DNA of 64,000 bases from Bacillota bacterium. Its GTDB lineage: Bacteria > Bacillota > Clostridia > Acetivibrionales > DSM-1351. The DNA lies in NCBI GenBank assembly GCA_023400235.1, contig JAEXFI010000046.1:13431-77430 (forward strand), in the 5' to 3' direction. The first letter of the stretch is position 1. Each line of letters opens with the position of its first letter. Of this stretch, positions 17,953 through 26,920 are shown one piece after another. Made by a program: the position numbers and the translations under genes. Below the pieces are notes generated by a model that saw nothing but the letters and a program-made list of their open reading frames with translations, had not been told where the DNA came from and searched no databases.

Positions 17953-18597
17953 ATGGATAAGAATGAAGTCATGCAGAAGATTTGTGATTGCGGCGTGGTA
18001 GCAGTTGTAAGGGCAGAAAGTGCCGAGCAGGCTATGAAGATAACAGACTCCTGTATTCAGGCAGGAATAAATGCCATTGAAATTACATTCACCGTTGAAG
18101 GGGCTCTGGAGGTTATAAAGGAACTTGCCAGGGCAAACAAGGACGGCAAGATACTTATCGGGGCAGGAACCATTTTAGACCCTGAAACCGCAAGGGCTGC
18201 CATACTGGCAGGAGCCCAGTTTGTCGTAAGCCCATGCCTCAATACGGAAGTGGTCAAGGTGTGCAACAGATACCAGGTTGCCTGCATGCCCGGAGCTATG
18301 ACAGTCAAAGAAGCAGTAGAGGCTATGGAGGCCGGTGCGGATATTATTAAGGTTTTCCCGGGAGAATTGTTCGGACCTGCAATCATCAAGGCGTTTAAGG
18401 GGCCTCTGCCATATATCAGGCTTATGCCTACAGGAGGAGTGAATCTTGACAATGTGGGAGAGTGGATTAAAGCTGGAAGCGTTGCTGTTGGAGTAGGAGG
18501 CAATCTCACAGCCGGAGCAAAGAAGGGCGATTATGAATCGATAGTTACCCTTGGAAGGCAGTTTGTTGAAAAGGTAAAGCAAGCCAGGCTGGCATAA
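17953..18597 (+). CDS. eda: KDPG / 4-hydroxy-2-oxoglutarate aldolase
   Basis: This 214-residue class I aldolase cleaves 2-keto-3-deoxy-6-phosphogluconate to pyruvate and glyceraldehyde-3-phosphate. It has the catalytic Glu in AIEITF, the substrate loop GAGTILDPETA and the Schiff-base lysine in ADIIKVFPGE, followed by LMPTGGV and VGVGG. It is the first gene of a two-gene unit with the KDG kinase. Together they finish the catabolism of hexuronates or gluconate via KDG. Control by the divergent GntR protein is likely. Confidence 0.94.
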   Translation: MDKNEVMQKICDCGVVAVVRAESAEQAMKITDSCIQAGINAIEITFTVEGALEVIKELARANKDGKILIGAGTILDPETARAAILAGAQFVVSPCLNTEVVKVCNRYQVACMPGAMTVKEAVEAMEAGADIIKVFPGELFGPAIIKAFKGPLPYIRLMPTGGVNLDNVGEWIKAGSVAVGVGGNLTAGAKKGDYESIVTLGRQFVEKVKQARLA

Positions 18598-18615
18598 ATT
18601 ACAGGAGGTTATTTC

Positions 18616-19716
18616 ATGTCCATACTAAGTTTAAAACCACAGGGAAGTTATAAATATGATTGCATATCCTTGGGAGAAGTAATGCTCAGGCTTGATCCCG
18701 GGGACGGCAGAATAAAAAATACCAGGGAATTCAAGGCCTGGGAGGGCGGAGGAGAGTACAATGTTTCCAGAGGACTTAGGAAGTGCTTTGGAATGAACTG
18801 TGCAGTTGTTACTGCTTTTGCCGAAAACGATATTGGAAGACTTGTTGAGGACTTTATAATGCAGGGCGGGGTTGACACTTCTTTAATCAGGTGGGTGCCC
18901 TATGACGGCATAGGCCGTGCCGTAAGAAACGGACTTAACTTTACAGAAAAGGGCTTTGGAATAAGAGCCGCTCTCGGGGTTTCAGACAGGGCAAATACCG
19001 CAGCCTCCCAGCTTAAGGCGGGAGACATAGACTGGGAATATATATTTGGTGAGCTGGGAGTCAGGTGGTTCCACACCGGAGGAATTTTTGCAGCCTTGTC
19101 CGAGACCACGCCACAGGTAGTAATAGAAGCTGTGAAGACTGCAAAAAAATATAACACCATAGTATCCTATGACCTGAACTACAGGCCCTCCCTGTGGAAT
19201 TACATCGGCGGAAACAAGAAGGCCCAGGAGGTAAACAAGGAAATAGCCAGATACATTGACGTGATGATAGGCAATGAAGAGGATTTTACACAGTGCCTGG
19301 GTTTTGAAGTGGAAGGCAATGATTCAAATCTTAAAGAGCTTGACGTTGAAGGCTATAAAAAGATGATAGACAGGGTTGTTAAAGAGTACCCCAATATGAA
19401 GGTTGTTGCAACAACCTTAAGAGGAGTCAGGACGGCCACGGTAAATGACTGGAGCGCTATTTGCTGGGCAGAGGGCAAGATTTACAGATCAATCGAGTTC
19501 CCCGGCCTTGAAGTATATGACAGGGTAGGGGGAGGAGACAGCTTTGCTTCCGGTCTGGTTTACGGCCTGATGACTGCCGGTGATGCACAGAAGGCTGTAA
19601 ACTATGGAGTTGCCCACGGGGCATTGGCCATGACTACTCCTGGAGATACTTCCATGGCCAGTCTGAAGGAAGTTGAAGGTGTAATGAAGGGACTTGGGGC
19701 AAGAGTAGTAAGATAA
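18616..19716 (+). CDS. kdgK: 2-keto-3-deoxygluconate kinase (PfkB family)
   Basis: This 366-residue PfkB/ribokinase-family kinase probably phosphorylates 2-keto-3-deoxygluconate to KDPG for the preceding aldolase. The N-terminal substrate region is GGGEYNVSRGL. The C-terminal anion hole and catalytic Asp are in DRVGGGDSFASGLVYG, and YDLNYRPSLW is the typical KdgK segment. ATG 18616 has AGGAGG eight bases upstream and lies 18 bases after eda. The exact sugar is inferred from the eda neighbour. Confidence 0.9.
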   Translation: MSILSLKPQGSYKYDCISLGEVMLRLDPGDGRIKNTREFKAWEGGGEYNVSRGLRKCFGMNCAVVTAFAENDIGRLVEDFIMQGGVDTSLIRWVPYDGIGRAVRNGLNFTEKGFGIRAALGVSDRANTAASQLKAGDIDWEYIFGELGVRWFHTGGIFAALSETTPQVVIEAVKTAKKYNTIVSYDLNYRPSLWNYIGGNKKAQEVNKEIARYIDVMIGNEEDFTQCLGFEVEGNDSNLKELDVEGYKKMIDRVVKEYPNMKVVATTLRGVRTATVNDWSAICWAEGKIYRSIEFPGLEVYDRVGGGDSFASGLVYGLMTAGDAQKAVNYGVAHGALAMTTPGDTSMASLKEVEGVMKGLGARVVR

Positions 19717-19763
19717 TCAGGAAAAATAACTACTTCATCAAAATTGTGCCTAATTGCATATAT

Positions 19764-19826
19764 GCACAGCGACGGCCAGGGCTTAAAAATCAAAAAATCC
19801 TTGCCGTCGCTGTGCCTTGTTATTTT
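19764..19826 (+). terminator. Terminator of eda-kdgK
   Basis: A 13-bp perfect stem (GCACAGCGACGGC / GCCGTCGCTGTGC) plus three more pairs after one mismatch is followed by CTTGTTATTTT. It lies between the convergent kdgK and hydE genes. Confidence 0.75.
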
Positions 19827-19848
19827 CATAGGTTTAAAAGCCTGAGGG

Positions 19849-20886
19849 TCATCCTTTGTAATCTCCCCGGTCAACTACCAATTGGTATCCGATTTTCTCC
19901 ATTCTGCCAGCCAGACAAAATCTGCATTCTGCCGCTTCTTCGCCGGTACATATCTTATTGTCGTACAGAGAGTACTTTTTTCTCACCGATACCGGGGAAA
20001 GATTTGGCATGACTACATTTGCTCCTGCCAGGATACCCCTTTCACGCCCTTGGGGGTTTATGGTTCCAAGTGCAGTGGTAGCAGGTATAAGCGACTTTGG
20101 AAGCATCAGGCGTATGAGGGCTATCAGCACCAGCGTAAGCTCAAGACTGCCTGCGGCTTCGGTGGCAAACCTGGTTTCGCTGTGAGGTATGAAGGGGCCG
20201 ATTCCTACCATATGGGGGTTGAATTCCTTTATAAATAATAGGTCTTCCGCCAGGGTTTCAGTGGTTTGATAGGGAGAACCCACCATAAAGCCTGTTCCAA
20301 CCTGAAAGCCTATTTCCTTCAAGCTGTACAGGCATCTTTTCCTGTCGGCCAGAGACAGGCTTTCAGGATGAAGCCTGCTGTAATGCTCATCGTTGGCTGT
20401 CTCGTGACGCAGCAGATATCGGTCGGCTCCAGCCTCAAAATATTTCTGGTAGGAGGAGCTGCTTTTTTCACCAATTGAAAGTGTTATGGCACAATCAGAA
20501 TAGTCACGTTTTATTGAGGTGATTATTTCAACGATATCCTTATCGGAATAGTGGTTGTCTTCCCCGCCCTGGAGTACGAAGGTACGAAAGCCCAGGTCAT
20601 AGCCTGTTCTGCAGCAGTCCAATATATCCTCACGGCTGAGCCTGTAACGGTCGGCTTTTTTATTGCCTGAACCGATTCCGCAGTAATAGCAGTTGTTTCT
20701 GCAATAATTTGTAAACTCAATCAGGCCTCTTGTATATATTGAGGTCCCAAAGCTCCGCCGTGACACTTCCCGGGCTTTTTCAAAGAGGTATTCCCTCCAG
20801 GAGTCGTCAATATTGCTGAGAATATGTATGTATTCATCCTTTGACAGCTGTTGCTTTTCATATAATTTATCAATTAAATGTTTCAT
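19849..20886 (-). CDS. hydE: [FeFe]-hydrogenase maturase HydE (radical SAM)
   Basis: HydE (345 residues from ATG 20886) is a radical SAM enzyme that helps build the diiron subcluster of [FeFe] hydrogenase. The SAM cluster motif is CRNNCYYC (CxxxCxxC), followed by IGSGNKKADRYRLS. A C-terminal Cys set occurs near CTGEEAAECRFC. An upstream in-frame TTG (20904) is less likely because it would overlap the ribosome-binding region. The gene is alone here: hydF, hydG and hydrogenase genes are not in the window. The related radical SAM enzymes BioB and PylB fit less well. Confidence 0.88.
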   Translation of the reverse strand: MKHLIDKLYEKQQLSKDEYIHILSNIDDSWREYLFEKAREVSRRSFGTSIYTRGLIEFTNYCRNNCYYCGIGSGNKKADRYRLSREDILDCCRTGYDLGFRTFVLQGGEDNHYSDKDIVEIITSIKRDYSDCAITLSIGEKSSSSYQKYFEAGADRYLLRHETANDEHYSRLHPESLSLADRKRCLYSLKEIGFQVGTGFMVGSPYQTTETLAEDLLFIKEFNPHMVGIGPFIPHSETRFATEAAGSLELTLVLIALIRLMLPKSLIPATTALGTINPQGRERGILAGANVVMPNLSPVSVRKKYSLYDNKICTGEEAAECRFCLAGRMEKIGYQLVVDRGDYKG

Positions 20887-21063
20887 ATTTTTACAGCCTT
20901 TCAAACAAAATGTTAATTCCTACTAAATTTATAATAATTATATTATACCACAAGAGAGGGGGTTTAAAAAGTATGTTGTGGAGAGAGAAACCACTATACG
21001 TAATGTAAAATAATATATTAAATGGTATAATATAACAAAGTTTAGTTTTTAGGAGGTTATAAT

Positions 21064-22569
21064 ATGTTTAAAAGGTCTGTAGCTTTTTTTCTTATTGTTT
21101 TTGTCATTCTGACAGCTACTCCCACAGGTACTTTTGCAGCAATAGGGATCATAAATAACGGGACAAGCTTTGGAGGAGTTCAGGCTCATGGAGGGAGTAT
21201 TATCAAAGTGGGAGATACCTATTACTGGTATGGAGAGAACAGGGATGCAAATAACCTGTTTGTATCGGTGAGGGTTTATTCCTCAACCGACCTGGTAAGT
21301 TGGACGGACAGGGGAGCCGCCTTATCCAAAAGCTCCGCCACTGAATTGAACAGCTGCAATATTGAAAGGCCAAAGGTAATGTTTAATGCCACTACCAATC
21401 AATATGTAATGTGGATGCACTATGAGAACGGAAGGGATTATACACTTGCCAGGGCTGCTGTGGCCTACAGTTCAAGCCCCACCGGCCCCTTTACCTATAC
21501 CGGCAGTTTCAGACCAAACAACAATATGTCCAGGGACTGTACTACTTTTGTAGACTCGGACGGCACCGGATACTTCGTATCTGCCGCCAATGAAAACGCA
21601 GACCTGATAGTATACAGGCTGTCCTCCGACTACAAAGCAATAGCCTCCCAGGTTGTAACTCTCTGGCCCGGTCAAAAGAGAGAAGCACCCTGCATGTTTA
21701 AAAAAGGAGATACCTATTACCTCATAACCTCAGGCTGCACCGGCTGGAGCCCAAACCAGCAGAAATATGCCACCTCAAAAAACATAGCTTCAGGCTGGAC
21801 AGGGCTGGCCAACCTGGGAGATGCAACCTGCTATGATTCTCAGGGAGCGTGCGTATTCCCGGTGGGAAACAACTTTGTTCTTCTGACCGACAGGTGGGCG
21901 GGTGCGTGGGGAGGCAAGGTAAGCGATTCATCATATCTCATGTTCCCTCTTCTGATAAATGGTTCTTCTGTAACTCTTAATTATGCCGATACGGTTAAGG
22001 TTGCTGCTGAGTTCGGAGCCATAGCCAACGACTATCACACATATACCTTCGGAGGGGTATTGACAAATGCCGACCCCTATCAATGGACCGTAAGTCAGCC
22101 TGAAGCCACAAGTATACAGGTGATGTCCGCGGACGGGAACAAGGCACTTCAGTTGTCAGATACAACCACATCAAACTACTGTTATGCAGTCAGGGATTTT
22201 CCGGCAAAGAGCGGGCTTGTGACCTTTGATATAAGCTTTAAGTATGAGAATCCGGGAAGGTGGGACAGAATAAGGCTGTACAGCGGGAATGCAATCGGTA
22301 TAGACATAGTTAATTTTGAACAGGGCCTGGGCTGGCTGACGGATACGTCCACCAGAAATATACTTCAGCCTGTCTCAGGCAGCACCTGGTATCAACTGAG
22401 AATTGCAGCAGATACTGCAACTCAGAAATTTGATGCCTATGTTAACGGGGTCAAAATCAAAGCTGACTGCAGCTTTACGGGTTCAGTCACACAGTTTGAC
22501 AGGATAGCCTTTGATTCGGGAAAAGGCTTTGCAAATACAGCCCTGTACGATGATATTTTTATCAGGTAG
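21064..22569 (+). CDS. Secreted GH43 (subfamily 24-like) galactan hydrolase
   Basis: This 501-residue exported enzyme has a signal peptide (residues 1-26, ending GTFAA). A five-bladed beta-propeller GH43 domain (~28-330) follows, with AHGGSIIKVGDTYYWYGEN at its start (catalytic region) and NIERPKVMFN. The C-terminal jelly-roll-like domain (~335-500) has NGVKIKADCSF and FDRIAFDSG. The resemblance is closest to exo-beta-1,3-galactanases of GH43_24. There is no dockerin or SLH, so it is probably free. AGGAGG lies eight bases before the ATG. It is a single gene ending at a hairpin. Confidence 0.82.
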   Translation: MFKRSVAFFLIVFVILTATPTGTFAAIGIINNGTSFGGVQAHGGSIIKVGDTYYWYGENRDANNLFVSVRVYSSTDLVSWTDRGAALSKSSATELNSCNIERPKVMFNATTNQYVMWMHYENGRDYTLARAAVAYSSSPTGPFTYTGSFRPNNNMSRDCTTFVDSDGTGYFVSAANENADLIVYRLSSDYKAIASQVVTLWPGQKREAPCMFKKGDTYYLITSGCTGWSPNQQKYATSKNIASGWTGLANLGDATCYDSQGACVFPVGNNFVLLTDRWAGAWGGKVSDSSYLMFPLLINGSSVTLNYADTVKVAAEFGAIANDYHTYTFGGVLTNADPYQWTVSQPEATSIQVMSADGNKALQLSDTTTSNYCYAVRDFPAKSGLVTFDISFKYENPGRWDRIRLYSGNAIGIDIVNFEQGLGWLTDTSTRNILQPVSGSTWYQLRIAADTATQKFDAYVNGVKIKADCSFTGSVTQFDRIAFDSGKGFANTALYDDIFIR

Positions 22570-22581
22570 CCGCTTATTCAT

Positions 22582-22627
22582 ATTTACGTGCTATACACTT
22601 TTGGAGTATGGCACGTAAATTTACTTT
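22582..22627. terminator. Bidirectional hairpin between GH43 gene and coaC
   Basis: ATTTACGTGC pairs with GCACGTAAAT (10 bp), and ATAC/GTAT continue the stem after one mismatch. Convergent genes on both sides make it a shared terminator, although the T-run is weak. Confidence 0.6.
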
Positions 22628-22632
22628 AGCTG

Positions 22633-23178
22633 TTACAGGGGAAAGAACCCGGCCTCAACGGTACTGACTATCCTGTCCACATCGGCAAGAGCCCCCTTGC
22701 CTAAATCTCCGCAGGCAAGCAGGGCTTCCTTGGGTTCGATAAAGTGATACCCGATTTGGGACAGTGTATTTATATTCCTTTGAACAATAGGGTTGTTGTA
22801 CATGTTTGTATTCATTGCAGGACAAATATAAACAGGCACATTGCACATGGCCATTACTACCGTAGAAAGCATGTCGTCTGCAATTCCGTTTGCAAGCTTT
22901 CCAAGGATATTTGCAGAGGCGGGAGCTATAAGGCACAGGTCTGCTTTTTTGGCAAGTGAGATGTGCTTTATTTCACTGGGGGTTATTTCTTCGAACATAT
23001 CATAATAAACCTTGTTTTTTGTCAGGGACTGAAAAGTCAGGGGAGTAACAAATTCCATTGCACTCCTGGTCATAATGACTTCCACATTAAAGCCCTTCTT
23101 GGTTAACGTATTGGCGATATCAGCAGCTTTATAGGCAGCAATGCTGCCGGTGACACCTAAAATAATATTTTTTTTCAT
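22633..23178 (-). CDS. coaC: Phosphopantothenoylcysteine decarboxylase (separate CoaC)
   Basis: This 181-residue HFCD flavoprotein decarboxylates 4'-phosphopantothenoylcysteine to 4'-phosphopantetheine in coenzyme A synthesis. It has GVTGSIAAYKA (flavin binding), the catalytic His in IKHISLAKKAD, APASANILGKLANGIADD, and PAMNTNMYNNP (the PXMNXXMW-type motif), with the reactive Cys in LLACGDLGKG. It is the stand-alone form, not fused to CoaB as in most bacteria. The ligase gene lies 89 bases upstream on the same strand. Confidence 0.93.
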   Translation of the reverse strand: MKKNIILGVTGSIAAYKAADIANTLTKKGFNVEVIMTRSAMEFVTPLTFQSLTKNKVYYDMFEEITPSEIKHISLAKKADLCLIAPASANILGKLANGIADDMLSTVVMAMCNVPVYICPAMNTNMYNNPIVQRNINTLSQIGYHFIEPKEALLACGDLGKGALADVDRIVSTVEAGFFPL

Positions 23179-23267
23179 ACATCATCTTCCTTTACAACTT
23201 GTATTGTTTTGTCCGTGAGTTCCATATCCGCAATCAGTTTGTCAAGATTTCGGGTTTCATTATCTCC

Positions 23268-24056
23268 CTAAGTCAGAAGACTGCTCACCCTGTTGACTAT
23301 ACCCTCTGCTATTTGGGCCTTAGTATGGAATTCCGCATAGTCTTTATGACGGTCTATTAAATATCCCTTGTGGTTATGGGGTGTTATTTCAGCCAGGTCA
23401 TTTGCCAGCACCAGATCGCAGTCATTTTTTATTAAAAGCCTATAAGCTGTATCCAGCAAAGCTTCCTGCGAAACATTACTGAGTAGCTTAAAGCCTACTA
23501 AAAGAGTGTGAGGCTGAAGCTTTTTTATGAGACTTATCACTTTGGGGGTCTTTTTCATTACGATGACCATATCATCAATATCCGAGCTGATTTTATTCTC
23601 AGAGCTCAGATTTCCGTATGGGGAAAAGGCTGCCTGAAGCATTCCTGCAGCATAGGCTTCAGGGCTTAAATCCCCGGAGTGCTCACTGCAGCTTATATAT
23701 TTTGCTATTGAGTCAGCCATATTGCTTTTAGTGGTAAGGCCATCCACCGTATAGTCGCTGACAGCCATGGAATGTATAACCACATCTATTTTTTGCGTCG
23801 TCAATATTTCACTTAATTTTTCAATAAGTTCATTTACGCTGCCGATTCTGATTATTTTGGTGTTATGGGCTGGCGCTGGAGTCGGAATGACTGCATTTAA
23901 GCCGCAAAGGTAATAGATTTTTTCAACAGGCAGAGGAGAAGCAACTGCAAAAGCCTCAGCGATTGCTGCACCCAGCCTCCCGGTAGAGCTGTTGGTTATG
24001 GTTCTCACATTGTCTATTCTTTCAGTGGTACCGCCTGCGGTTATTAGTATATTCAA
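23268..24056 (-). CDS. coaB: Phosphopantothenate-cysteine ligase (separate CoaB)
   Basis: This 262-residue ligase couples 4'-phosphopantothenate with cysteine before the CoaC step. It has ITAGGTTERIDNVRTITNSSTG at the N-terminus (nucleotide binding), HSMAVSDYTVDG, KKTPKVISLIKK and LVGFKLLSN. It is the split streptococcal-type CoaB. The frame after its TAG stop stays open for 31 further codons, until a TGA that overlaps the coaC ATG. A cluster of dyad boxes lies directly upstream and is the likely control region. Confidence 0.92.
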   Translation of the reverse strand: MNILITAGGTTERIDNVRTITNSSTGRLGAAIAEAFAVASPLPVEKIYYLCGLNAVIPTPAPAHNTKIIRIGSVNELIEKLSEILTTQKIDVVIHSMAVSDYTVDGLTTKSNMADSIAKYISCSEHSGDLSPEAYAAGMLQAAFSPYGNLSSENKISSDIDDMVIVMKKTPKVISLIKKLQPHTLLVGFKLLSNVSQEALLDTAYRLLIKNDCDLVLANDLAEITPHNHKGYLIDRHKDYAEFHTKAQIAEGIVNRVSSLLT

Positions 24057-24075
24057 AATTCAAACTCCTGCATAA

Positions 24076-24166
24076 TATAAACTAATAATTAATATAAGAA
24101 ACTAACAGTTAAAATAGAAACTATTAGTTTATATAAATAAAATCATATATTAACTACTAGTTTATA
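24076..24166. promoter_or_regulatory. Cluster of four AAACTA-TAGTTT dyad boxes upstream of coaB
   Basis: Four related boxes occur: AAACTAATAATT (24079), AAACTAACAGTT (24099), AAACTATTAGTTT (24118) and TAACTACTAGTTTA (24151). The first three are spaced 20 and 19 bases apart, about two helical turns, so a regulator could bind them on one DNA face. The boxes lie within 110 bases of the coaB start. The regulator is unknown. Confidence 0.55.
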
Positions 24167-24176
24167 TTTTAACATA

Positions 24177-24226
24177 AAAACAAGTGGAAGCAAGTAACCT
24201 GAGCTCTGCTTCCACTTGTTTTTTGG
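24177..24226. terminator. Bidirectional terminator, cysK end / upstream of coaB
   Basis: A perfect 16-bp inverted repeat (AAAACAAGTGGAAGCA / TGCTTCCACTTGTTTT, 24177-24192 and 24207-24222) has T-runs on both strands. On the minus strand it ends cysK transcription before the coaB control region. Confidence 0.85.
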
Positions 24227-24325
24227 ATGAAGTTGAATATTTTATAGAGGGATCTCAAATAAGCAAATAATTCATATTTAACATATGCTGAATTTATAAG
24301 TGACTTCAGCCTTTTATTCAAATAA

Positions 24326-25258
24326 TTATTCAGAGAATAAAGGGGTTGAAAGGTATCTTTCACCTGTATCCGGCAGAAGTACAACAACAGTCTTCCCTGC
24401 ATTCTCAGGGCGGTTCGCCACTTGGGTGGCGGCCCAGACAGCTGCTCCGGAGGAAATTCCAATGAGCAGGCCTTCAACCTTTGAAAGCTCTCGTCCAGAT
24501 GCAAAGGCGTCATCATTTTCAACAGTGATTATTTCGTCATAAATCTTTGTATTTAAGGTATCAGGAACAAAACCTGCTCCGATGCCCTGTATTTTGTGGG
24601 GGCCAGGAGTTCCCTTGGAAAGTACTGGTGAACTTGCAGGCTCTACGGCTATTATCTTTACGTCAGGATTTTTGGATTTTAAATACTCGCCTACTCCGCT
24701 GATGGTACCGCCTGTTCCGATACCTGCTACAAATATATCCACTTTTCCCTCGGTATCCTCCCAGATTTCAGGACCTGTTGTAGCTTTGTGCACCGCAGGG
24801 TTTGCAGGGTTTACAAACTGCCCTGGGATAAAGCTGCCGGGAGTTTCCTGGGCAAGCTCTTCTGCCTTTGCTATGGCACCCTTCATTCCCTTTGCACCTT
24901 CTGTAAGCACCAGCTCCGCGCCATAGGCCTTAAGAAGATTTCTGCGCTCTATGCTCATTGTCTCGGGCATTGTCAAAATTATCCTGTAGCCCCGGGCAGC
25001 TGCCACAGAGGCCAGACCTATACCTGTATTTCCGCTGGTAGGCTCAATTATTACAGAACCGGACTTTAGTACACCCTTTGCCTCCGCATCGTCAATCATA
25101 GCCTTTGCTATTCTGTCCTTTACGCTTCCGGCCGGATTGAAGTATTCAAGCTTTGCTATAATTTTTGCCTTCAAGTCATGCTTCTTTTCATAATTTGCCA
25201 GTTCCAGCAACGGAGTTTTTCCTATTAAATCAGTGAGACTCTTATAAATTTTAGACAT
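24326..25258 (-). CDS. cysK: Cysteine synthase A (O-acetylserine sulfhydrylase)
   Basis: This 310-residue PLP enzyme makes cysteine from O-acetylserine and sulfide. The PLP lysine is in [11 protein letters not shown]. The substrate loop is [10 protein letters not shown], the phosphate-binding glycine loop is [10 protein letters not shown], and the C-terminal serine is in [14 protein letters not shown] 25258 is preferred over 25264 because the GGAG site would be only three bases from the latter. It has a consensus promoter (25355-25383, minus) and its own terminator, and it is divergent from the C-S lyase gene. Confidence 0.96.
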   Translation of the reverse strand: MSKIYKSLTDLIGKTPLLELANYEKKHDLKAKIIAKLEYFNPAGSVKDRIAKAMIDDAEAKGVLKSGSVIIEPTSGNTGIGLASVAAARGYRIILTMPETMSIERRNLLKAYGAELVLTEGAKGMKGAIAKAEELAQETPGSFIPGQFVNPANPAVHKATTGPEIWEDTEGKVDIFVAGIGTGGTISGVGEYLKSKNPDVKIIAVEPASSPVLSKGTPGPHKIQGIGAGFVPDTLNTKIYDEIITVENDDAFASGRELSKVEGLLIGISSGAAVWAATQVANRPENAGKTVVVLLPDTGERYLSTPLFSE

Positions 25259-25354
25259 ATACATTTTCTCCTTTATATTAAGTATTTGTTTAAGTTTGAG
25301 GTCATGTTATGAAAGTCATATTTCATACATTTCATATATAATTACTATGAATTA

Positions 25355-25383
25355 ATTATAATCCAATAAAAATTAATTGTCAA
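25355..25383 (-). promoter_or_regulatory. cysK promoter (full consensus)
   Basis: On the minus strand TTGACA (25378-25383), a 17-base spacer and TATAAT (25355-25360) form a perfect SigA promoter. The leader to cysK is about 90 bases. No S-box or T-box features are visible in it. Confidence 0.85.
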
Positions 25384-25492
25384 CACATTTTGAATAAAAT
25401 ATATAATTAATATATGTTTAGTATGATATTGACTTTGATTTTCTATCAGAGTAATATAATGGTTAATAATACTTATAATATATGGTTGATTT

Positions 25493-25522
25493 TTGACATA
25501 AGGGTCCATAATTGAATATAAA
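25493..25522 (+). promoter_or_regulatory. Promoter of the PatB-type gene
   Basis: TTGACA (25493-25498) and TATAAA (25517-25522) are separated by 18 bases. Transcription would start near 25529, which rules out an upstream TTG as translation start and supports ATG 25548. Confidence 0.65.
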
Positions 25523-25547
25523 CCTCGTTATTACAGGGAGAATGCGT

Positions 25548-26726
25548 ATGATATATAATTTTGATGAGATTGTTGACAGAAGAAATACAAATTCAATTAA
25601 ATACGACTTTGCGAAGCATAGGGGTAAACCTGAGGATACCATTCCGCTGTGGGTCGCAGATATGGATTTCAAGACTCTTCCCCAGGTTACAGAGGCCCTG
25701 GAAAAGGTAAGCCGGCATGGAATCTTTGGATACTCGGAGGTTAAGGAGGATTATTTTACTACATTATATACGTGGTTTTTTGATAACTTCGGCTGGGAAA
25801 TCCGCCCGGAATGGCTGGTAAAAACCCCGGGGATTGTTTATGCCGTTGCTATGGCGGTGAGGGCCTTTACAAAAGAGGGAGAAGGAGTCCTGATTCAGCA
25901 GCCGGTATATTATCCCTTCTCTGAATCCATTTTGGCCAACAGGCGCAAGCTGGTGAATAATCCTCTTGTCTACACCGGCGGGGAGTACAAAATGGATTAT
26001 GAAGATTTTGAGGCCAAAATCACTGCTGAAAATGTCAGGCTGTTTATTCTGTGCAATCCCCACAATCCGGTGGGAAGGGTGTGGACTAAAGAGGAATTGA
26101 CCATCCTTGGAGATATATGTCACAGACATGGTGTGATAGTGCTTGCGGATGAGATCCATGCTGATTTCATCTATGAAGGTTATAAACACTTGATTCTTTC
26201 AAGCCTGAAGCCGGAATATGCCAGCAATACCGTCACCTGTACCGCACCCAGCAAAACCTTCAATCTGGCAGGCCTCCAGGTGTCAAACATATTCATACAG
26301 AATCCTGACTTGAAGAAAGTCTTTAAGGAGGAAATGGCTAAAAGCGGGTACAGCCAGCTAAACACCATGGGGCTTGTGGCCTGTCAGGCGGCGTATGAGC
26401 ATGGTGCACCGTGGCTTAAGCAGCTTAAGAGCTACCTGACGGGCAATCTTTCTCATGTGCGTGAATTCCTCACGGAAAGGCTTCCTCAAATAAAGCTGGT
26501 GGAGCCTCAGGGAACTTATCTTTTGTGGCTGGATTTCAGCGGTTTGGGTTTATCCGATGACGGCCTGGAGGACCTTGTTTTAAACCAGGCGAAGCTCTGG
26601 CTGGATAATGGGCTGATGTTCGGGGAGGAAGGACGGGGCTTTCAACGGGTAAATATAGCCTGCCCAAGGGAAATCCTCACAAAGGCACTGGAACAGTTGG
26701 AAAAAGCGGTGAAGAGTCTGAGGTAG
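25548..26726 (+). CDS. patB: PatB/MalY-type cystathionine beta-lyase (C-S lyase)
   Basis: This 392-residue PLP aminotransferase-fold enzyme cleaves C-S bonds of cystathionine or cysteine conjugates, giving pyruvate, ammonia and a thiol. It begins IYNFDEIVDRRNTNSIKYD and has the family marks IPLWVADMDF, CNPHNPVGRVW, LADEIHADF and the PLP lysine in TAPSKTFNLAGLQ. The ATG is preceded by GGGAG at seven bases. It is divergent from cysK, which fits a sulfur amino acid role. Whether it serves methionine synthesis or cysteine breakdown is not decidable. Confidence 0.87.
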   Translation: MIYNFDEIVDRRNTNSIKYDFAKHRGKPEDTIPLWVADMDFKTLPQVTEALEKVSRHGIFGYSEVKEDYFTTLYTWFFDNFGWEIRPEWLVKTPGIVYAVAMAVRAFTKEGEGVLIQQPVYYPFSESILANRRKLVNNPLVYTGGEYKMDYEDFEAKITAENVRLFILCNPHNPVGRVWTKEELTILGDICHRHGVIVLADEIHADFIYEGYKHLILSSLKPEYASNTVTCTAPSKTFNLAGLQVSNIFIQNPDLKKVFKEEMAKSGYSQLNTMGLVACQAAYEHGAPWLKQLKSYLTGNLSHVREFLTERLPQIKLVEPQGTYLLWLDFSGLGLSDDGLEDLVLNQAKLWLDNGLMFGEEGRGFQRVNIACPREILTKALEQLEKAVKSLR

Positions 26727-26852
26727 CTGTCGTCAGATAATTTATGCAGCTTAACTTGATACTTAAAATAATACTTAAAATAAAGCTTCCAAGGCTTAAG
26801 ATAAAAACAAAAGCTTTAAAAAGCTGGAAGCAAATAAAACGAAAATAATCAA

Positions 26853-26908
26853 CCCCGGTAACCGGGGAGAAAGGAAGGTAATCCGGCGACATAAGGAGCA
26901 CCGGATTA
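26853..26908 (+). other. Two-hairpin leader of the HD-domain gene
   Basis: CCCCGG-TAA-CCGGGG (26853-26867) is followed by TAATCCGG/CCGGATTA (26879-26886 and 26901-26908), whose 14-base loop contains AAGGAG. The second stem ends 12 bases before the start codon. It may affect translation of the HD gene. I do not recognise a known riboswitch. Confidence 0.45.
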
Positions 26909-26920
26909 TACGCGGGAAGA

